Origin: Aeromicrobium sp. Leaf350
Lineage (GTDB): Bacteria > Actinomycetota > Actinomycetes > Propionibacteriales > Nocardioidaceae
Direction: 5' to 3'
Length of the DNA: 64,000 nucleotides
Assembly (NCBI RefSeq): GCF_916858655.1
Contig: NZ_CAKASL010000002.1
Span: forward strand, 186,001-250,000
Shown here: positions 18,008 to 29,138 of the stretch, one piece after another
How positions within the stretch are numbered: position 1 is the first letter of the stretch
Layout of the letters: each line of letters begins with the position of its first letter
The notes under the pieces: model-generated
Told to the model about the DNA's origin: nothing
What the model saw: only the letters and a program-made list of their open reading frames with translations
The model's database searches: none
Program-made: the position numbers and the translations under genes

Positions 18008-18970
18008 ATGTCGCTTCCCGACGTCCTGCGGAGCCGGCTGGCGCTGCCCGTCGTGGCCTCGCCGATGTTCATCGCCTCCGGGCCGGCGCTCGTGACGGCG
18101 CAGTGCCAGGCCGGCGTGATCGGTTCGTTCCCCGCCCTGAACGCGCGCCCGGCGGCGCTGCTCGACGACTGGCTGCACGAGATCCGCGAGAGCAACTCGA
18201 CGTTCGCCGCGGCGAACCCCGACCTCCCCGTCGGCCCGTTCGCGGTCAACCAGATCGTGCACCGCTCGAACGACCGGCTCGACGCCGACATGGAGATGGT
18301 CGTGAAGCACGAGGTGCCGATCGTCATCACCTCGTTGGGGGCGCGGCCCGAGATCAACGAGGCCGTGCACTCCTATGGCGGCATCGTGCTGCACGACGTC
18401 GTCAACGACCGCTTCGCCCACAAGGCGATCGAGAAGGGCGCGGACGGCCTCATCGCCGTGGCGGCCGGTGCCGGCGGGCACGCGGGCACGCTGTCGCCGT
18501 TCGCGCTGCTGCAGGAGATCCGCACCTGGTTCGACGGGCCGCTGCTGCTCTCGGGAGCCCTCGCGCACGGGCGGTCGATCCTGGCCGCTCTCGCTGCCGG
18601 TGCCGACCTCGCCTACGTCGGCTCGGCGTTCCTGGCCACCCACGAGGCCAACGTCGTCGAGGGCTACAAGCAGATGATCGTCGACTCCCACGCCGACGAC
18701 GTCGTCTACAGCAACCTCTTCACGGGGGTGCACGGCAACTACCTGCGGGGCAGCATCGTGGCCTCCGGCCTCGACCCCGACGACCTCCCGACGTCCGACC
18801 CGTCGGCCATGAGCTTCGGCTCGACCGACTCCAAGGCGTGGCGCGACATCTGGGGCTCCGGCCAGGGTGTCGGTGCCGTGGAGGGCGTCGTCAGCGTCGC
18901 CGACCTCGTCGGTCGCCTCCGCTCGGAGCTCGACGAGGCCCGCGCGGGGCTGGACGCCAAGCTGGCGTGA
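18008..18970 (+). CDS. Nitronate monooxygenase family flavoprotein (class II type)
   Basis: A 320-residue FMN-binding TIM-barrel protein. It starts with LPVVASPMFIASGPALVTAQCQAGVIGSFPALNARP and carries the phosphate-binding VAAGAGGHAGTLSPFALL and LSGALAHGRSILAALAAGADLAYVGSAF motifs. The catalytic base position of the class is retained as a histidine in AGGHAG. It diverges from the acyl-CoA operon across operator copy 2 and is preceded by GAGGAG, so it likely belongs to the same regulon. In such clusters the family often acts on an acyl-CoA rather than a nitro compound. Confidence 0.88.
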   Translation: MSLPDVLRSRLALPVVASPMFIASGPALVTAQCQAGVIGSFPALNARPAALLDDWLHEIRESNSTFAAANPDLPVGPFAVNQIVHRSNDRLDADMEMVVKHEVPIVITSLGARPEINEAVHSYGGIVLHDVVNDRFAHKAIEKGADGLIAVAAGAGGHAGTLSPFALLQEIRTWFDGPLLLSGALAHGRSILAALAAGADLAYVGSAFLATHEANVVEGYKQMIVDSHADDVVYSNLFTGVHGNYLRGSIVASGLDPDDLPTSDPSAMSFGSTDSKAWRDIWGSGQGVGAVEGVVSVADLVGRLRSELDEARAGLDAKLA

Positions 18971-18976
18971 GGCACC

Positions 18977-21337
<2,361 letters not shown>

Positions 21338-21407
21338 GGCGACATCCTGCCCGAGCAGGCGGACAGTCCGGGAGCCTTCGACTTCTCGGATGCTGCTCGA
21401 TCCTCAC

Positions 21408-21413
21408 TACGCT
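21408..21413 (+). promoter_or_regulatory. -10 element TACGCT of leaderless AraC-type transcript
   Basis: TACGCT ends six bases before GTG 21420. An in-frame ATG at 21390 lies upstream of the element, so GTG 21420 is favoured. Confidence 0.5.
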
Positions 21414-21419
21414 GGACCC

Positions 21420-21857
21420 GTGACCCCGGCGGAGCTGAGCGAGCTGGCGCACCTGCGCCGTGCCCGCGACTTCATGGACCGGGAGTTCGCGCGGCCGATC
21501 GGGGTTCCCGACGTCGCCCGGGTGGCCCTGATGTCGCCGGCCCACTTCACGCGACGGTTCCGCGCCGCCTACGGCGAGACGCCCCACGCCCACCTCATGA
21601 TGCGCCGGATCGAGCGGGCGAAGTCGCTGCTGCGGCAGCCGGACCTCACGGTGACGGAGGTCTGCCTCGCGGTCGGGTGCACCTCGCTCGGCTCGTTCAG
21701 CGCCCGCTTCACGCAGGTCGTGGGGGAGACGCCGACGGCCTACCGGGCCCGCGACCACGGCGACCTCGACGCCCTGCCGACGTGCGTCGCCAAGTACGGC
21801 ACCCGACCCGTGTACCGAGCAGTTTCGGAGAAGCCACCGGCGTCCGCGCGCTCCTAG
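21420..21857 (+). CDS. AraC family transcriptional regulator
   Basis: A 145-residue protein that is essentially only the DNA-binding domain of the family. The first helix-turn-helix is around GVPDVARVALMSPAHFTRRFRAAYGETPHAHLMMRRIERA. The second is in TVTEVCLAVGCTSLGSFSARFTQVVGETPTAYR. No ligand domain is present. Its TAG stop abuts the VOC gene, which starts 10 bp later, so the regulator may control that gene. GTG 21420 was chosen from the leaderless -10 element; ATG 21390 is the alternative, adding ten residues. Confidence 0.85.
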   Translation: MTPAELSELAHLRRARDFMDREFARPIGVPDVARVALMSPAHFTRRFRAAYGETPHAHLMMRRIERAKSLLRQPDLTVTEVCLAVGCTSLGSFSARFTQVVGETPTAYRARDHGDLDALPTCVAKYGTRPVYRAVSEKPPASARS

Positions 21858-21860
21858 TCT
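21855..21860 (+). promoter_or_regulatory. -10 element TAGTCT formed by the upstream stop codon
   Basis: The TAG stop of the AraC gene is the first half of TAGTCT, which ends six bases before ATG 21867. Confidence 0.5.
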
Positions 21861-21866
21861 GGCCGC

Positions 21867-22265
21867 ATGAGCCTCTCCATCTCCAAGTGCTTCGTCCAGG
21901 TCACCGATGTCGATGCGGCGGTGGCGTTCTACGCCGGCGCCCTCGGTCTCGAGGTGCAGCTCGACGTGCCGAACGACGGTTTCCGCTGGGTCACCGTGGT
22001 GGCGCCCGACCAGCCCGACGTCGCGATCATCCTGTCGAACTACGTCGACGGCAGCGACGACGACCGGTCGACCGTGGCCGGCCTCGTCGCCAAGGGCGCC
22101 TTCGGGGGCGTCCACTTCCGGGCGACCGACCTCGAGGCGACGTTCGCCCGGCTCGTCGAGCACGGAGCCGAGGTCGTGGACGAGCCCGCGGACCAGCCGT
22201 GGGGCGTTCGCGACGGGGCGGTCCGCGACCCGTCCGGCAACCTGGTGCGCATCGACCAGGCGTGA
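21867..22265 (+). CDS. VOC (glyoxalase/bleomycin resistance) superfamily protein
   Basis: A 132-residue protein with the paired beta-alpha-beta units of the vicinal oxygen chelate fold. It opens with SISKCFVQVTDVDAAVAFYAGALGLEVQLDVP and closes with WGVRDGAVRDPSGNLVRIDQ. Members are metal-dependent lyases, dioxygenases or antibiotic-binding proteins; the substrate is not predictable here. It follows the small AraC-type regulator and has its own leaderless promoter element. Confidence 0.85.
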   Translation: MSLSISKCFVQVTDVDAAVAFYAGALGLEVQLDVPNDGFRWVTVVAPDQPDVAIILSNYVDGSDDDRSTVAGLVAKGAFGGVHFRATDLEATFARLVEHGAEVVDEPADQPWGVRDGAVRDPSGNLVRIDQA

Positions 22266-22441
22266 CTCGTCGAGAATTCTGAGAGCGGCCTGAGCGCCGG
22301 ACGCATCCCGTGATTGCAGGGCAGGACGCCGGTGCTGCGAGGTGTCGACGGCCGCCGGGACGCCTCGGTTGCCTCGCGCCCTCGACGAACCCGTGATTGG
22401 GTGAATCGTCCAAGAACGCACGGCGAGGGGATTCCGAACGC

Positions 22442-23083
22442 ATGTGGGAGTTCATCTCCGAGCGCGGCGACATCATCGCCTACAACGCTCTCCAGCACGC
22501 CAATCTCGTGCTCCAGGCGGTGCTCGTGGCCACCGTCCTGGCCGTCGGCATCGCCGTCGTGGTCGACAAGTTCCGGTTCCTCGACCCGATCGCGAACACG
22601 GTCTCGGCCATCGGCCTGACGATCCCGTCCTTCGCCCTCGTCGGCCTCCTGCTGCCGCTCACGATGATCGGTGCACTGACGGCCTTCATCTGCGTCGCCT
22701 TCTACGCGACGCTCCCGATCCTGCGCAACGCGGTGGTCGGCCTGGCGCAGGTCGACAAGACGCTGATCGAGTCGGCTCGAGGTCTCGGGATGTCCGAGGC
22801 CGGCGTCCTGCTCCGCATCCGCATCCCGCTCGCCTGGCCCGTCATCCACGCCGGCGTGCGCACCTCGGTGCAGATGTCGATGGGCATCGCGGCGATCGCC
22901 GCGTACGTCCTCGGCCCGGGCCTCGGCGGCTACATCTTCACCGGCCTGTCGCAGGCCGGCGGCGTCAATGCCGTCAACTACGCGGTCGTGGGCACGGTGG
23001 GCATCGTGCTCGTCGCCCTCGTCGCCGACCTGCTGATGCTCCTGCTGGGGCGAGTCACCATCTCGAAGGGAATCCGCGCATGA
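22442..23083 (+). CDS. Osmoprotectant ABC transporter permease (OpuC type), first subunit
   Basis: A 213-residue binding-protein-dependent permease with five to six membrane helices. The EAA-loop region is LIESARGLGMSEAGVLLRIRIPLAWPVI, and a GIAAIAAYVLGPGLGGYIFTGL segment is typical of OpuC/ProW-type permeases for glycine betaine, carnitine or choline. It opens a four-gene operon whose second gene overlaps by ATGA. ATG 22442 places the first helix at the usual distance; an in-frame ATG at 22397 is possible. The 176-bp upstream gap contains a 10-bp direct repeat (CCCGTGATTG at 22307 and 22390) but no clear promoter. Confidence 0.9.
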   Translation: MWEFISERGDIIAYNALQHANLVLQAVLVATVLAVGIAVVVDKFRFLDPIANTVSAIGLTIPSFALVGLLLPLTMIGALTAFICVAFYATLPILRNAVVGLAQVDKTLIESARGLGMSEAGVLLRIRIPLAWPVIHAGVRTSVQMSMGIAAIAAYVLGPGLGGYIFTGLSQAGGVNAVNYAVVGTVGIVLVALVADLLMLLLGRVTISKGIRA

Positions 23084-24249
23084 CGCAGACCGACCAGGCC
23101 GCCTCGGGAGACATCAGCGGTGCCGAGCTGCGGCTCGAGAACGTCGTCAAGAAGTACCCCGGGCAGAAGACGCCGGCGGTCGAGTCGCTCTCGCTGACGA
23201 TCCCCGCGGGCGAGATCGTGGCGTTCGTCGGACCGTCGGGCTGCGGCAAGACGACGTCGCTCAAGATGATCAACCGGCTCATCGAGCCGACCTCGGGCAC
23301 GATCCTGATCGACGGCGAGGACATCCGCAAGGACAGTGCCACGAGCCTGCGGCGCAAGATCGGCTACGTCATCCAGGGCGGCAGCCTCTTCCCGCACATG
23401 AGCGTCGCGTCCAACATCGCGGTCGTGCCGAAGATGCTCGGGTGGGACGGCAAGCGCATCACCAAGCGCGTCGACGAGCTGCTCGACCTCGTGGGCCTGG
23501 ACCCCGACCGGTACCGCGACCGCTACCCGCGCGAGCTCTCCGGCGGTCAGCAGCAGCGCGTGGGCGTCGCCCGCGGTCTGGCGGCCGACCCGCCCGTGAT
23601 CCTGATGGACGAGCCGTTCGGCGCGGTCGACCCGATCACCCGCCAGCGCCTGCAGGACGAGCTCATCAGCATCCAGCGCGAGCTGCGCAAGACGATCGTC
23701 TGCGTCACGCACGACATCGACGAGGCCATCAAGCTGGGCGACCGCATCCTGATCCTCCAGGAGGGCGCGAACATCGCCCAGTACGACACCCCCGACGCGA
23801 TCCTCGCGGCTCCCGCCAACGACTTCGTGCACGACTTCGTGGGGGCCGGGTCGTCGCTCAAGCAGCTCTCGCTCGCCCGCGTGCGGTCGCTCGAGCTGAT
23901 CCATCCGACGACGGCGAAGATCGGCGAGGACACCGGCCCGGCCGTGCGTCGCGCGGAGCAGGCCGGCGACGACACGATCGTCGTGCTGGACGACCGCGAC
24001 CGACCGGTGGCGTGGCCGTGGCTGCGGCAGGTCCGGAGCCACGGCAAGGTGCAGGGCGAGCCGCGCGAGAACCTCGTGACGCTCGACCAGGCGGCCACCC
24101 TCAACGACGCGCTCGACACGATGCTCACGGCCGCGCACTCCAAGGTCATCGTCACGGGCGACCGCGACAAGTACCTCGGCGTGCTCGACTTCGAGACCGT
24201 CACCGAGCACATGCGCAAGACCGAGCGCGAGGCCCAGGACCATGCCTGA
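23080..24249 (+). CDS. opuCA: Osmoprotectant ABC transporter ATP-binding protein (OpuCA/ProV type)
   Basis: A 389-residue ATPase. Walker A is GPSGCGKTTSLK, the Q-loop is YVIQGGSLFPHMSV, the signature ELSGGQQQRVGVARGLA, Walker B VILMDEPFGAVDP, and the H-loop THDIDEA. After about residue 275 there is a regulatory tail resembling a partial CBS pair (VRRAEQAGDDTIVVLDDRDRPVA and SKVIVTGDRDKYLGVLDFETV), which in the OpuA/OpuC family senses ionic strength. The start overlaps the permease stop (ATGA at 23080-23083). Confidence 0.93.
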   Translation: MTQTDQAASGDISGAELRLENVVKKYPGQKTPAVESLSLTIPAGEIVAFVGPSGCGKTTSLKMINRLIEPTSGTILIDGEDIRKDSATSLRRKIGYVIQGGSLFPHMSVASNIAVVPKMLGWDGKRITKRVDELLDLVGLDPDRYRDRYPRELSGGQQQRVGVARGLAADPPVILMDEPFGAVDPITRQRLQDELISIQRELRKTIVCVTHDIDEAIKLGDRILILQEGANIAQYDTPDAILAAPANDFVHDFVGAGSSLKQLSLARVRSLELIHPTTAKIGEDTGPAVRRAEQAGDDTIVVLDDRDRPVAWPWLRQVRSHGKVQGEPRENLVTLDQAATLNDALDTMLTAAHSKVIVTGDRDKYLGVLDFETVTEHMRKTEREAQDHA

Positions 24250-25054
24250 GACGCGCCCGGTCGACCCGGACACCGACGAGATCGTCGGCGACGACGACGT
24301 CGCCCCCGCGACCTCGGCGCGGGTCATCACGCGCGAGATGGTGCTGATGCTCGTCGTGCCGCCCGTGCTCGTGGCGATCGTGTTCGGCATCTTCGTGTGG
24401 TGGCGCCAGACGGCCGAGCTCGACTCCGTCGAGGCCCAGCAGCTGCGCTGGTCGGAGCTCCGGTCCCTCGGCTGGGAGCACGTGCAGCTCACGGTCGTGG
24501 CCGCGCTCATCGTCGTCGCGATCGCCGTGCCCCTCGGCATCCTCCTCACCCGCGGCAAGTTCCGCGCCGCCTCGCCCGTCGTGATCGGCATCGCGAACGC
24601 CGGGCAGGCCGCGCCGTCGGTCGGCCTGATCGTGCTGCTGTTCCTGTGGCTCGACGGTGGCTTCTGGACCGCGATCTGGGCCCTGAGCCTCTACGGCATC
24701 CTGCCGGTGCTCCGCAACACGATCGTCGGCATCCAGGGCATCGACCCGACGCTCGTCGAGGCGGGCCGCGGCCTGGGCATGACCAGCGCGATGACCCTCG
24801 TGAAGGTCGAGCTGCCGCTCGCCGTCCCGGTCATCATGTCGGGCGTGCGCACCGCACTCGTGCTGATCGCCGGCACCGCCTCACTGGCGTGCTTCATCGA
24901 CGCAGGCGGGCTCGGCGAGGTGCTGCAGACCGGCATCACGCTGTTCCGCTTCTCGCTCATGGTCACCGGCGCCGTCCTCATCGCGCTGATCGCGCTCCTC
25001 ATCGAGTGGCTGGGACGCGTGCTCGAGCTCGCCACCCGGCCGAAGGGGATCTGA
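24242..25054 (+). CDS. Osmoprotectant ABC transporter permease (OpuC type), second subunit
   Basis: A 270-residue permease. A 30-residue acidic cytoplasmic head (DPDTDEIVGDDDV) precedes a hydrophobic segment at about 33-53 and the core permease fold. The EAA-type loop reads TLVEAGRGLGMTSAMTLVKVELPLAVPVIMSGVR. It overlaps the ATPase gene by 8 bp and is followed 2 bp later by the binding-protein gene. With the first permease it would form the membrane channel. Confidence 0.92.
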   Translation: MPETRPVDPDTDEIVGDDDVAPATSARVITREMVLMLVVPPVLVAIVFGIFVWWRQTAELDSVEAQQLRWSELRSLGWEHVQLTVVAALIVVAIAVPLGILLTRGKFRAASPVVIGIANAGQAAPSVGLIVLLFLWLDGGFWTAIWALSLYGILPVLRNTIVGIQGIDPTLVEAGRGLGMTSAMTLVKVELPLAVPVIMSGVRTALVLIAGTASLACFIDAGGLGEVLQTGITLFRFSLMVTGAVLIALIALLIEWLGRVLELATRPKGI

Positions 25055-25055
25055 C

Positions 25056-26045
25056 ATGACCCGTACCCGACTGATCCGCCGCACCGCCGTCGCCACGGCC
25101 GCGCTGATGACCGCGACCCTGTCCGCCTGCGGCCTCGGCACCGCCGCCGGCCCGATCCTGTCGGGCGACCTCGACGGAGCGGTCTCCGACGTCGACCTCG
25201 AGGGGCTCGAGATCTCGGTGGGCTCGAAGAACTTCACCGAGAACATCATCCTGGGCAAGATGGCGGTCAGCCTGCTCGCCTCCGCGGGCGCCGACGTCAA
25301 CGACCTCACCAACATCCCGGGCAGCGCCGCCGCGCGGCAGGCCCAGCTCGACGGCCAGATCGACGCGATGTGGGAGTACACCGGCACGGGCTGGATCACG
25401 TACCTCGGTCACGAGGACCCGATCCCGGACGAGCAGGAGCAGTACGTCGCCGTGCGCGACGAGGACCTGGAGACCAACGGTCTGGCCTGGTTGACCCCAG
25501 CGCCGATGAACAACACCTACGGCTTCGCGATCACGCAGGAGACGTCGGACCGCCTCGGCATCACGAAGCTGTCGCAGATCAAGGACGTCCCGGTCGAGGA
25601 GCGCACGTTCTGCGTCGAGTCCGAGTTCACCAACCGCCCCGACGGCCTCCCCGGCATGCTCGAGACGTACGAGATCCCGCTCGGTGACCCCAACGGGGTG
25701 CCGGAGGACAATCTCAGGACCTACCAGACGGGCGCGATCTACAGCGCGACCGACAAGGGCGAGTGCACGTTCGGCGAGGTCTTCACGACCGACGGACGCA
25801 TCCTCGCGCTCGACCTCACGGTGCTCGAGGACGACCGCCAGTACTTCCCGAAGTACAACGTCTCCCTCGTGATCGACGACGGCGTCCTCGAGGAGCACCC
25901 GGAGATCGAGGAGCTGTTCGCCCCGGTCAGCGAAGCCCTCACCGACGAGGTCCTGATCGAGCTCAACGCCCAGGTCGACGTCGAGGGCCGCGAGCCGGTC
26001 GACGTGGCCTACGAGTGGTTGAAGAACGAAGGCTTCGTCTCGTGA
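25056..26045 (+). CDS. opuCC: Glycine betaine/choline-type substrate-binding lipoprotein
   Basis: A 329-residue solute-binding protein with a lipoprotein signal: basic start MTRTRLIRRTAVATAALM and a lipobox ending LSAC at about residue 24. The mature part begins a type II fold with ISVGSKNFTENIILGKMA and contains DAMWEYTGTGWITYLGH, a stretch typical of OpuC/OsmX quaternary-amine binders. It is the last gene of the four-gene operon. Ligand identity among glycine betaine, choline and carnitine cannot be decided by eye. Confidence 0.92.
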   Translation: MTRTRLIRRTAVATAALMTATLSACGLGTAAGPILSGDLDGAVSDVDLEGLEISVGSKNFTENIILGKMAVSLLASAGADVNDLTNIPGSAAARQAQLDGQIDAMWEYTGTGWITYLGHEDPIPDEQEQYVAVRDEDLETNGLAWLTPAPMNNTYGFAITQETSDRLGITKLSQIKDVPVEERTFCVESEFTNRPDGLPGMLETYEIPLGDPNGVPEDNLRTYQTGAIYSATDKGECTFGEVFTTDGRILALDLTVLEDDRQYFPKYNVSLVIDDGVLEEHPEIEELFAPVSEALTDEVLIELNAQVDVEGREPVDVAYEWLKNEGFVS

Positions 26046-26078
26046 GCCGGAAGCGCTAGTCCCGACCTGCCGCCGCGC

Positions 26079-26084
26079 TAGGAT
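26079..26084 (+). promoter_or_regulatory. -10 element TAGGAT of leaderless rsbQ transcript
   Basis: TAGGAT ends seven bases before ATG 26092; no ribosome binding site is visible. Confidence 0.5.
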
Positions 26085-26091
26085 CCGGCTC

Positions 26092-26886
26092 ATGCGCCGA
26101 GCGGACCTGCTGAACGCGTCCGTGCGCGGACCGGCCGGCGCCCCGGCGATCGTGTTCGTGCACGGCTTCGGGTGCGGCCAGCACATGTGGCGCCACGTCG
26201 CCCCGTCGTTCGAGGGTGGTCACCAGGTGGTGCTTCTCGACCTCCCGGGGTCCGGCGACGCCGCCGACGACGCCTACGACTCGGGTCGGCACGGCACGCT
26301 CGACGGGTACCGCGACGACCTCGCCGCACTGCTCGACGAGCTGGGCCTGCGCGACGTCACCCTGGTCGGTCACTCCGTCTCGGCCATGATCGGCGTGCTG
26401 CTGCAGGTCGCCCGCCCCGATCTCGTGAGCCGCCTGGTGCTCGTGACGCCGTCGGCGCGGTACATCGACGCCGGCGCCTACGTCGGCGGTCACTCCGAGA
26501 CCGACATCGACGAGCTGCTCGACCTCATGAGCCGCAACCACCTGGGATGGCAGGACCCCCTCGCCACCATGGTCGCCGGCGCTCCCGACTCCGCCACGCA
26601 CGGCGAGCTCGAGCAGGCGTTCTGCCGCACCCGCCCCGAGGTCGCCGCGGAGTTCGCCGCCGTCACCTTCCGCGGCGACAACCGCGCCGACCTCCCGCTC
26701 GTGTCGGTACCGACGCTGGTGCTGCAGTCGAGCGACGACGTCATCGCGCCGGAGTCCGCGGGGGAGTACGTGCGCGACGCGATCCCGGGCGCGGCCTACG
26801 AGGTCGTCGAGACCCGCGGCCACTGCCCGCACCTGACGGCTCCGGACGCGACCATCGCCGCCATCGCGCAGTTCCTGCGCCCGTGA
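26092..26886 (+). CDS. rsbQ: RsbQ-like alpha/beta hydrolase
   Basis: A 264-residue alpha/beta hydrolase with strong resemblance to Bacillus RsbQ along its length: FVHGFGCGQHMWRHVAPSF, GTLDGYRDDLAALLDELGL, the nucleophile elbow GHSVSAM (Ser95), LQSSDDVIAP (Asp215/216) and RGHCPHLTAPDATI (His244). RsbQ is needed to activate the PAS-PP2C phosphatase RsbP in the energy-stress branch of the general stress response, probably by making or delivering a small ligand. The next gene is exactly such a phosphatase, overlapping by GTGA, which supports the assignment. Confidence 0.9.
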   Translation: MRRADLLNASVRGPAGAPAIVFVHGFGCGQHMWRHVAPSFEGGHQVVLLDLPGSGDAADDAYDSGRHGTLDGYRDDLAALLDELGLRDVTLVGHSVSAMIGVLLQVARPDLVSRLVLVTPSARYIDAGAYVGGHSETDIDELLDLMSRNHLGWQDPLATMVAGAPDSATHGELEQAFCRTRPEVAAEFAAVTFRGDNRADLPLVSVPTLVLQSSDDVIAPESAGEYVRDAIPGAAYEVVETRGHCPHLTAPDATIAAIAQFLRP

Positions 26887-28028
26887 ACGACCCGGACGAC
26901 CTCTTCGAGCTCGCGCCCTGCGGCTACGCCCTGATCGGCGCGGACGGGCTCGTCGACCGGTCGAACGCGGAGTTCCGCCGTCTGGTCGGGCGCTCGACCG
27001 CAGAGCTCGAGGGGGTCGCGACGCTGCCGTCGCTGATGTCGACGGGCGGGCGGATCTACACCGAGACTCACCTGCGCCCGGTGCTGGAGCACGACGGATC
27101 GGTCCGCGAGGTCTCGCTCGACCTGGTCCGTCCGGACGGCTCGCGCGTGCCGGTGCTCCTCAACGCCGACGTGACGGGCGGCGACCCGGCGACGGGACTC
27201 GAGTACCGGGTGGTCGTCGTCGAGACGAGGGAGCGGCACCGCTACGAGCAGGACCTCCGGTCGGCGACCTCCCGCGCCGAGCAGTCGACCCGCGAGGCCC
27301 TGGCGCTCGCGAACGCCCTGCAGCAGACCTTGATCCCGCCGGCGCCACCGGAGATCCCTTCCCTGAGCATCGCGGCGGCGTACCGGCCGGCGGGCGACGG
27401 CAGCACCGTCGGCGGCGACTTCTACGACGTGTTCCAGGTGGGCGCGGAGGACTGGTGGGTCGTGCTCGGCGACGTGAGCGGCAAGGGCATCCGCGCCGCG
27501 ACCGTGACCTCGTTCGTGCGCTACACCGTGCGGGCGCTGGCCTTCGACCACCCGGACCCCGCTGACCTGCTGCACCACCTCGATCGCGCCATGCACCTCG
27601 ACGGCACCGACCACTACTGCACCGTCGTGCTGGCTCGGTTGACGCGCACGGCGACGGGATGGACCGTGTGCCTCTCGCTCGCGGGTCATCCGCCCGCCCT
27701 CGTGCGCGGCACGGACGGCCGCGTGATCGAGCTCGGCGTCATCGGCACCCCCGTGGGCCTCATCGACGAGCCGTCGTTCACGACGGTGCACCACGACCTG
27801 CGCGACGAGAGCGTCACCTTCTACACCGACGGCGTCACGGAGGCGCGCGGCCCCGCGGGCCTGTTCGGCGAGACCCGCCTGCACGACCTCCTCGCGGAGC
27901 TCCCGCACGACCCGCAGGTCATCGCCGAACAGTTCGCGCACGAGGCGCTGCGCCACCAGGGAGGGGTGGCCGCCGACGACATCGCGGTCGTCACGTTCGC
28001 CGCCGACCACGGCGTCGAGGACGTCTGA
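26883..28028 (+). CDS. rsbP: RsbP-like PAS-PP2C phosphatase
   Basis: A 381-residue protein. Residues 1-115 are a PAS domain (LAPCGYALIGADGLVDRSNAEF...), residues 120-150 a linking coiled coil, and the rest a SpoIIE-type PP2C domain. The PP2C metal motifs are TVGGDFYDVF, LGDVSGKGIRAA and ADDIAVVTF. RsbP dephosphorylates an anti-anti-sigma factor in stress signalling. The start GTG 26883 overlaps the rsbQ stop, so the sensor partner and phosphatase are translationally coupled. No anti-sigma or sigma gene is adjacent, so its targets must lie elsewhere. Confidence 0.9.
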   Translation: MNDPDDLFELAPCGYALIGADGLVDRSNAEFRRLVGRSTAELEGVATLPSLMSTGGRIYTETHLRPVLEHDGSVREVSLDLVRPDGSRVPVLLNADVTGGDPATGLEYRVVVVETRERHRYEQDLRSATSRAEQSTREALALANALQQTLIPPAPPEIPSLSIAAAYRPAGDGSTVGGDFYDVFQVGAEDWWVVLGDVSGKGIRAATVTSFVRYTVRALAFDHPDPADLLHHLDRAMHLDGTDHYCTVVLARLTRTATGWTVCLSLAGHPPALVRGTDGRVIELGVIGTPVGLIDEPSFTTVHHDLRDESVTFYTDGVTEARGPAGLFGETRLHDLLAELPHDPQVIAEQFAHEALRHQGGVAADDIAVVTFAADHGVEDV

Positions 28029-28073
28029 GACTCCTCACGCCCTCCTCGATCTGCGGACACCGTCGCTCCGTCC

Positions 28074-28079
28074 TACCGT
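28074..28079 (+). promoter_or_regulatory. -10 element TACCGT of leaderless transcript
   Basis: TACCGT ends six bases before GTG 28086, the first codon of the alcohol dehydrogenase. Confidence 0.5.
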
Positions 28080-28085
28080 GAAGTA

Positions 28086-29138
28086 GTGACTTCAACTACC
28101 GCCGCCCTGTCCGTCCCGGCCGCCGGAAAGTCGTTCGAGACCGTCGAGATCGACCGCCGCGACCTCCGCGCGAACGACGTCCGGATCAAGATCCGCTACG
28201 CCGGCATCTGCCACTCCGACATCCACCAGGCCCGCGACGAGTGGGGCCAGGCGGTCTTCCCGATGACGCCCGGCCACGAGATCATCGGCACCGTCGAGGA
28301 GGTCGGCGACGACGTCTCCGGCCACGCCGTGGGCGACACCGTGGGGGTCGGCTGCTTCGTCGACTCCTGCCTCGAGTGCGAGGCCTGTCGCGACGGCGAG
28401 GAGCAGTTCTGCGAGAAGGGTGTCGTGCAGACGTACTCCGCCGAAGGCTACGACGGCGAGATCACCTACGGCGGGTACAGCGGCGAGGTCGTCGTGCGCG
28501 ACCACTTCGTCGTGAAGGTGCCCGACGGTGTCGACCTCGCGGCCACGACCCCGCTGCTGTGCGCGGGCATCACGACGTACGCGCCGCTCAAGCGCTACGA
28601 CGTCGGCGAGGGCTCGAAGGTCGGCGTCATCGGCATGGGAGGCCTCGGGCACGTCGCGGTCAAGATCGCCGCCGCCCTGGGTGCCGAGGTCTCGGTCCTG
28701 AGCCGCACCGACGCCAAGAAGGACGACGGCCTGGCGTTCGGCGCCACGCACTACTACGCCACCGAGGACGAGTCGGTGTTCGAGGAGCTCGCCGGCACGT
28801 TCGACCTGCTGGTGAACACGGTGGGTTCGGCCGTCCCGCTCGACAGCTTCCTCGGCCTGCTGAACCGCGGCGGCACGATGGTGAACCTCGGTGCGCCGAG
28901 CGAGAACCTCGAGGTCGGCGCGTTCTCGCTGCTGACCCAGCGCCGCGCCGTCGCCGGTTCGATGGTCGGCGGCCTGCCGCAGACCCAGGAGATGCTCGAC
29001 TTCTGCGCCGAGCACGGCATCACCGCGACGATCGAGCTGATCGACGCCTCCGAGGTCGACGCCGCCTACGACCGCGTCGTCGACGGGGACGCCCGCTACC
29101 GCGTCGTGATCGACGCCGACACGATCTCCGCCGCGTGA
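28086..29138 (+). CDS. Zinc alcohol dehydrogenase, cinnamyl-alcohol/YahK type
   Basis: A 350-residue zinc enzyme. Catalytic-zinc motifs are GICHSDIH and GHEIIG; the structural zinc cysteines lie in CLECEACRDGEEQFC; the Rossmann motif is GVIGMGGLGHVAVKIA. A SRTDAKK stretch after the second strand favours NADPH. The family reduces a broad range of aldehydes. It is the first gene of a three-gene operon and overlaps the next gene by GTGA. Confidence 0.9.
   Translation: MTSTTAALSVPAAGKSFETVEIDRRDLRANDVRIKIRYAGICHSDIHQARDEWGQAVFPMTPGHEIIGTVEEVGDDVSGHAVGDTVGVGCFVDSCLECEACRDGEEQFCEKGVVQTYSAEGYDGEITYGGYSGEVVVRDHFVVKVPDGVDLAATTPLLCAGITTYAPLKRYDVGEGSKVGVIGMGGLGHVAVKIAAALGAEVSVLSRTDAKKDDGLAFGATHYYATEDESVFEELAGTFDLLVNTVGSAVPLDSFLGLLNRGGTMVNLGAPSENLEVGAFSLLTQRRAVAGSMVGGLPQTQEMLDFCAEHGITATIELIDASEVDAAYDRVVDGDARYRVVIDADTISAA

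Noticed and set aside
22307-22399. 10-bp direct repeat CCCGTGATTG upstream of the osmoprotectant operon
   Set aside because: Only two short copies 83 bp apart with no palindromy or promoter around them; could be chance.
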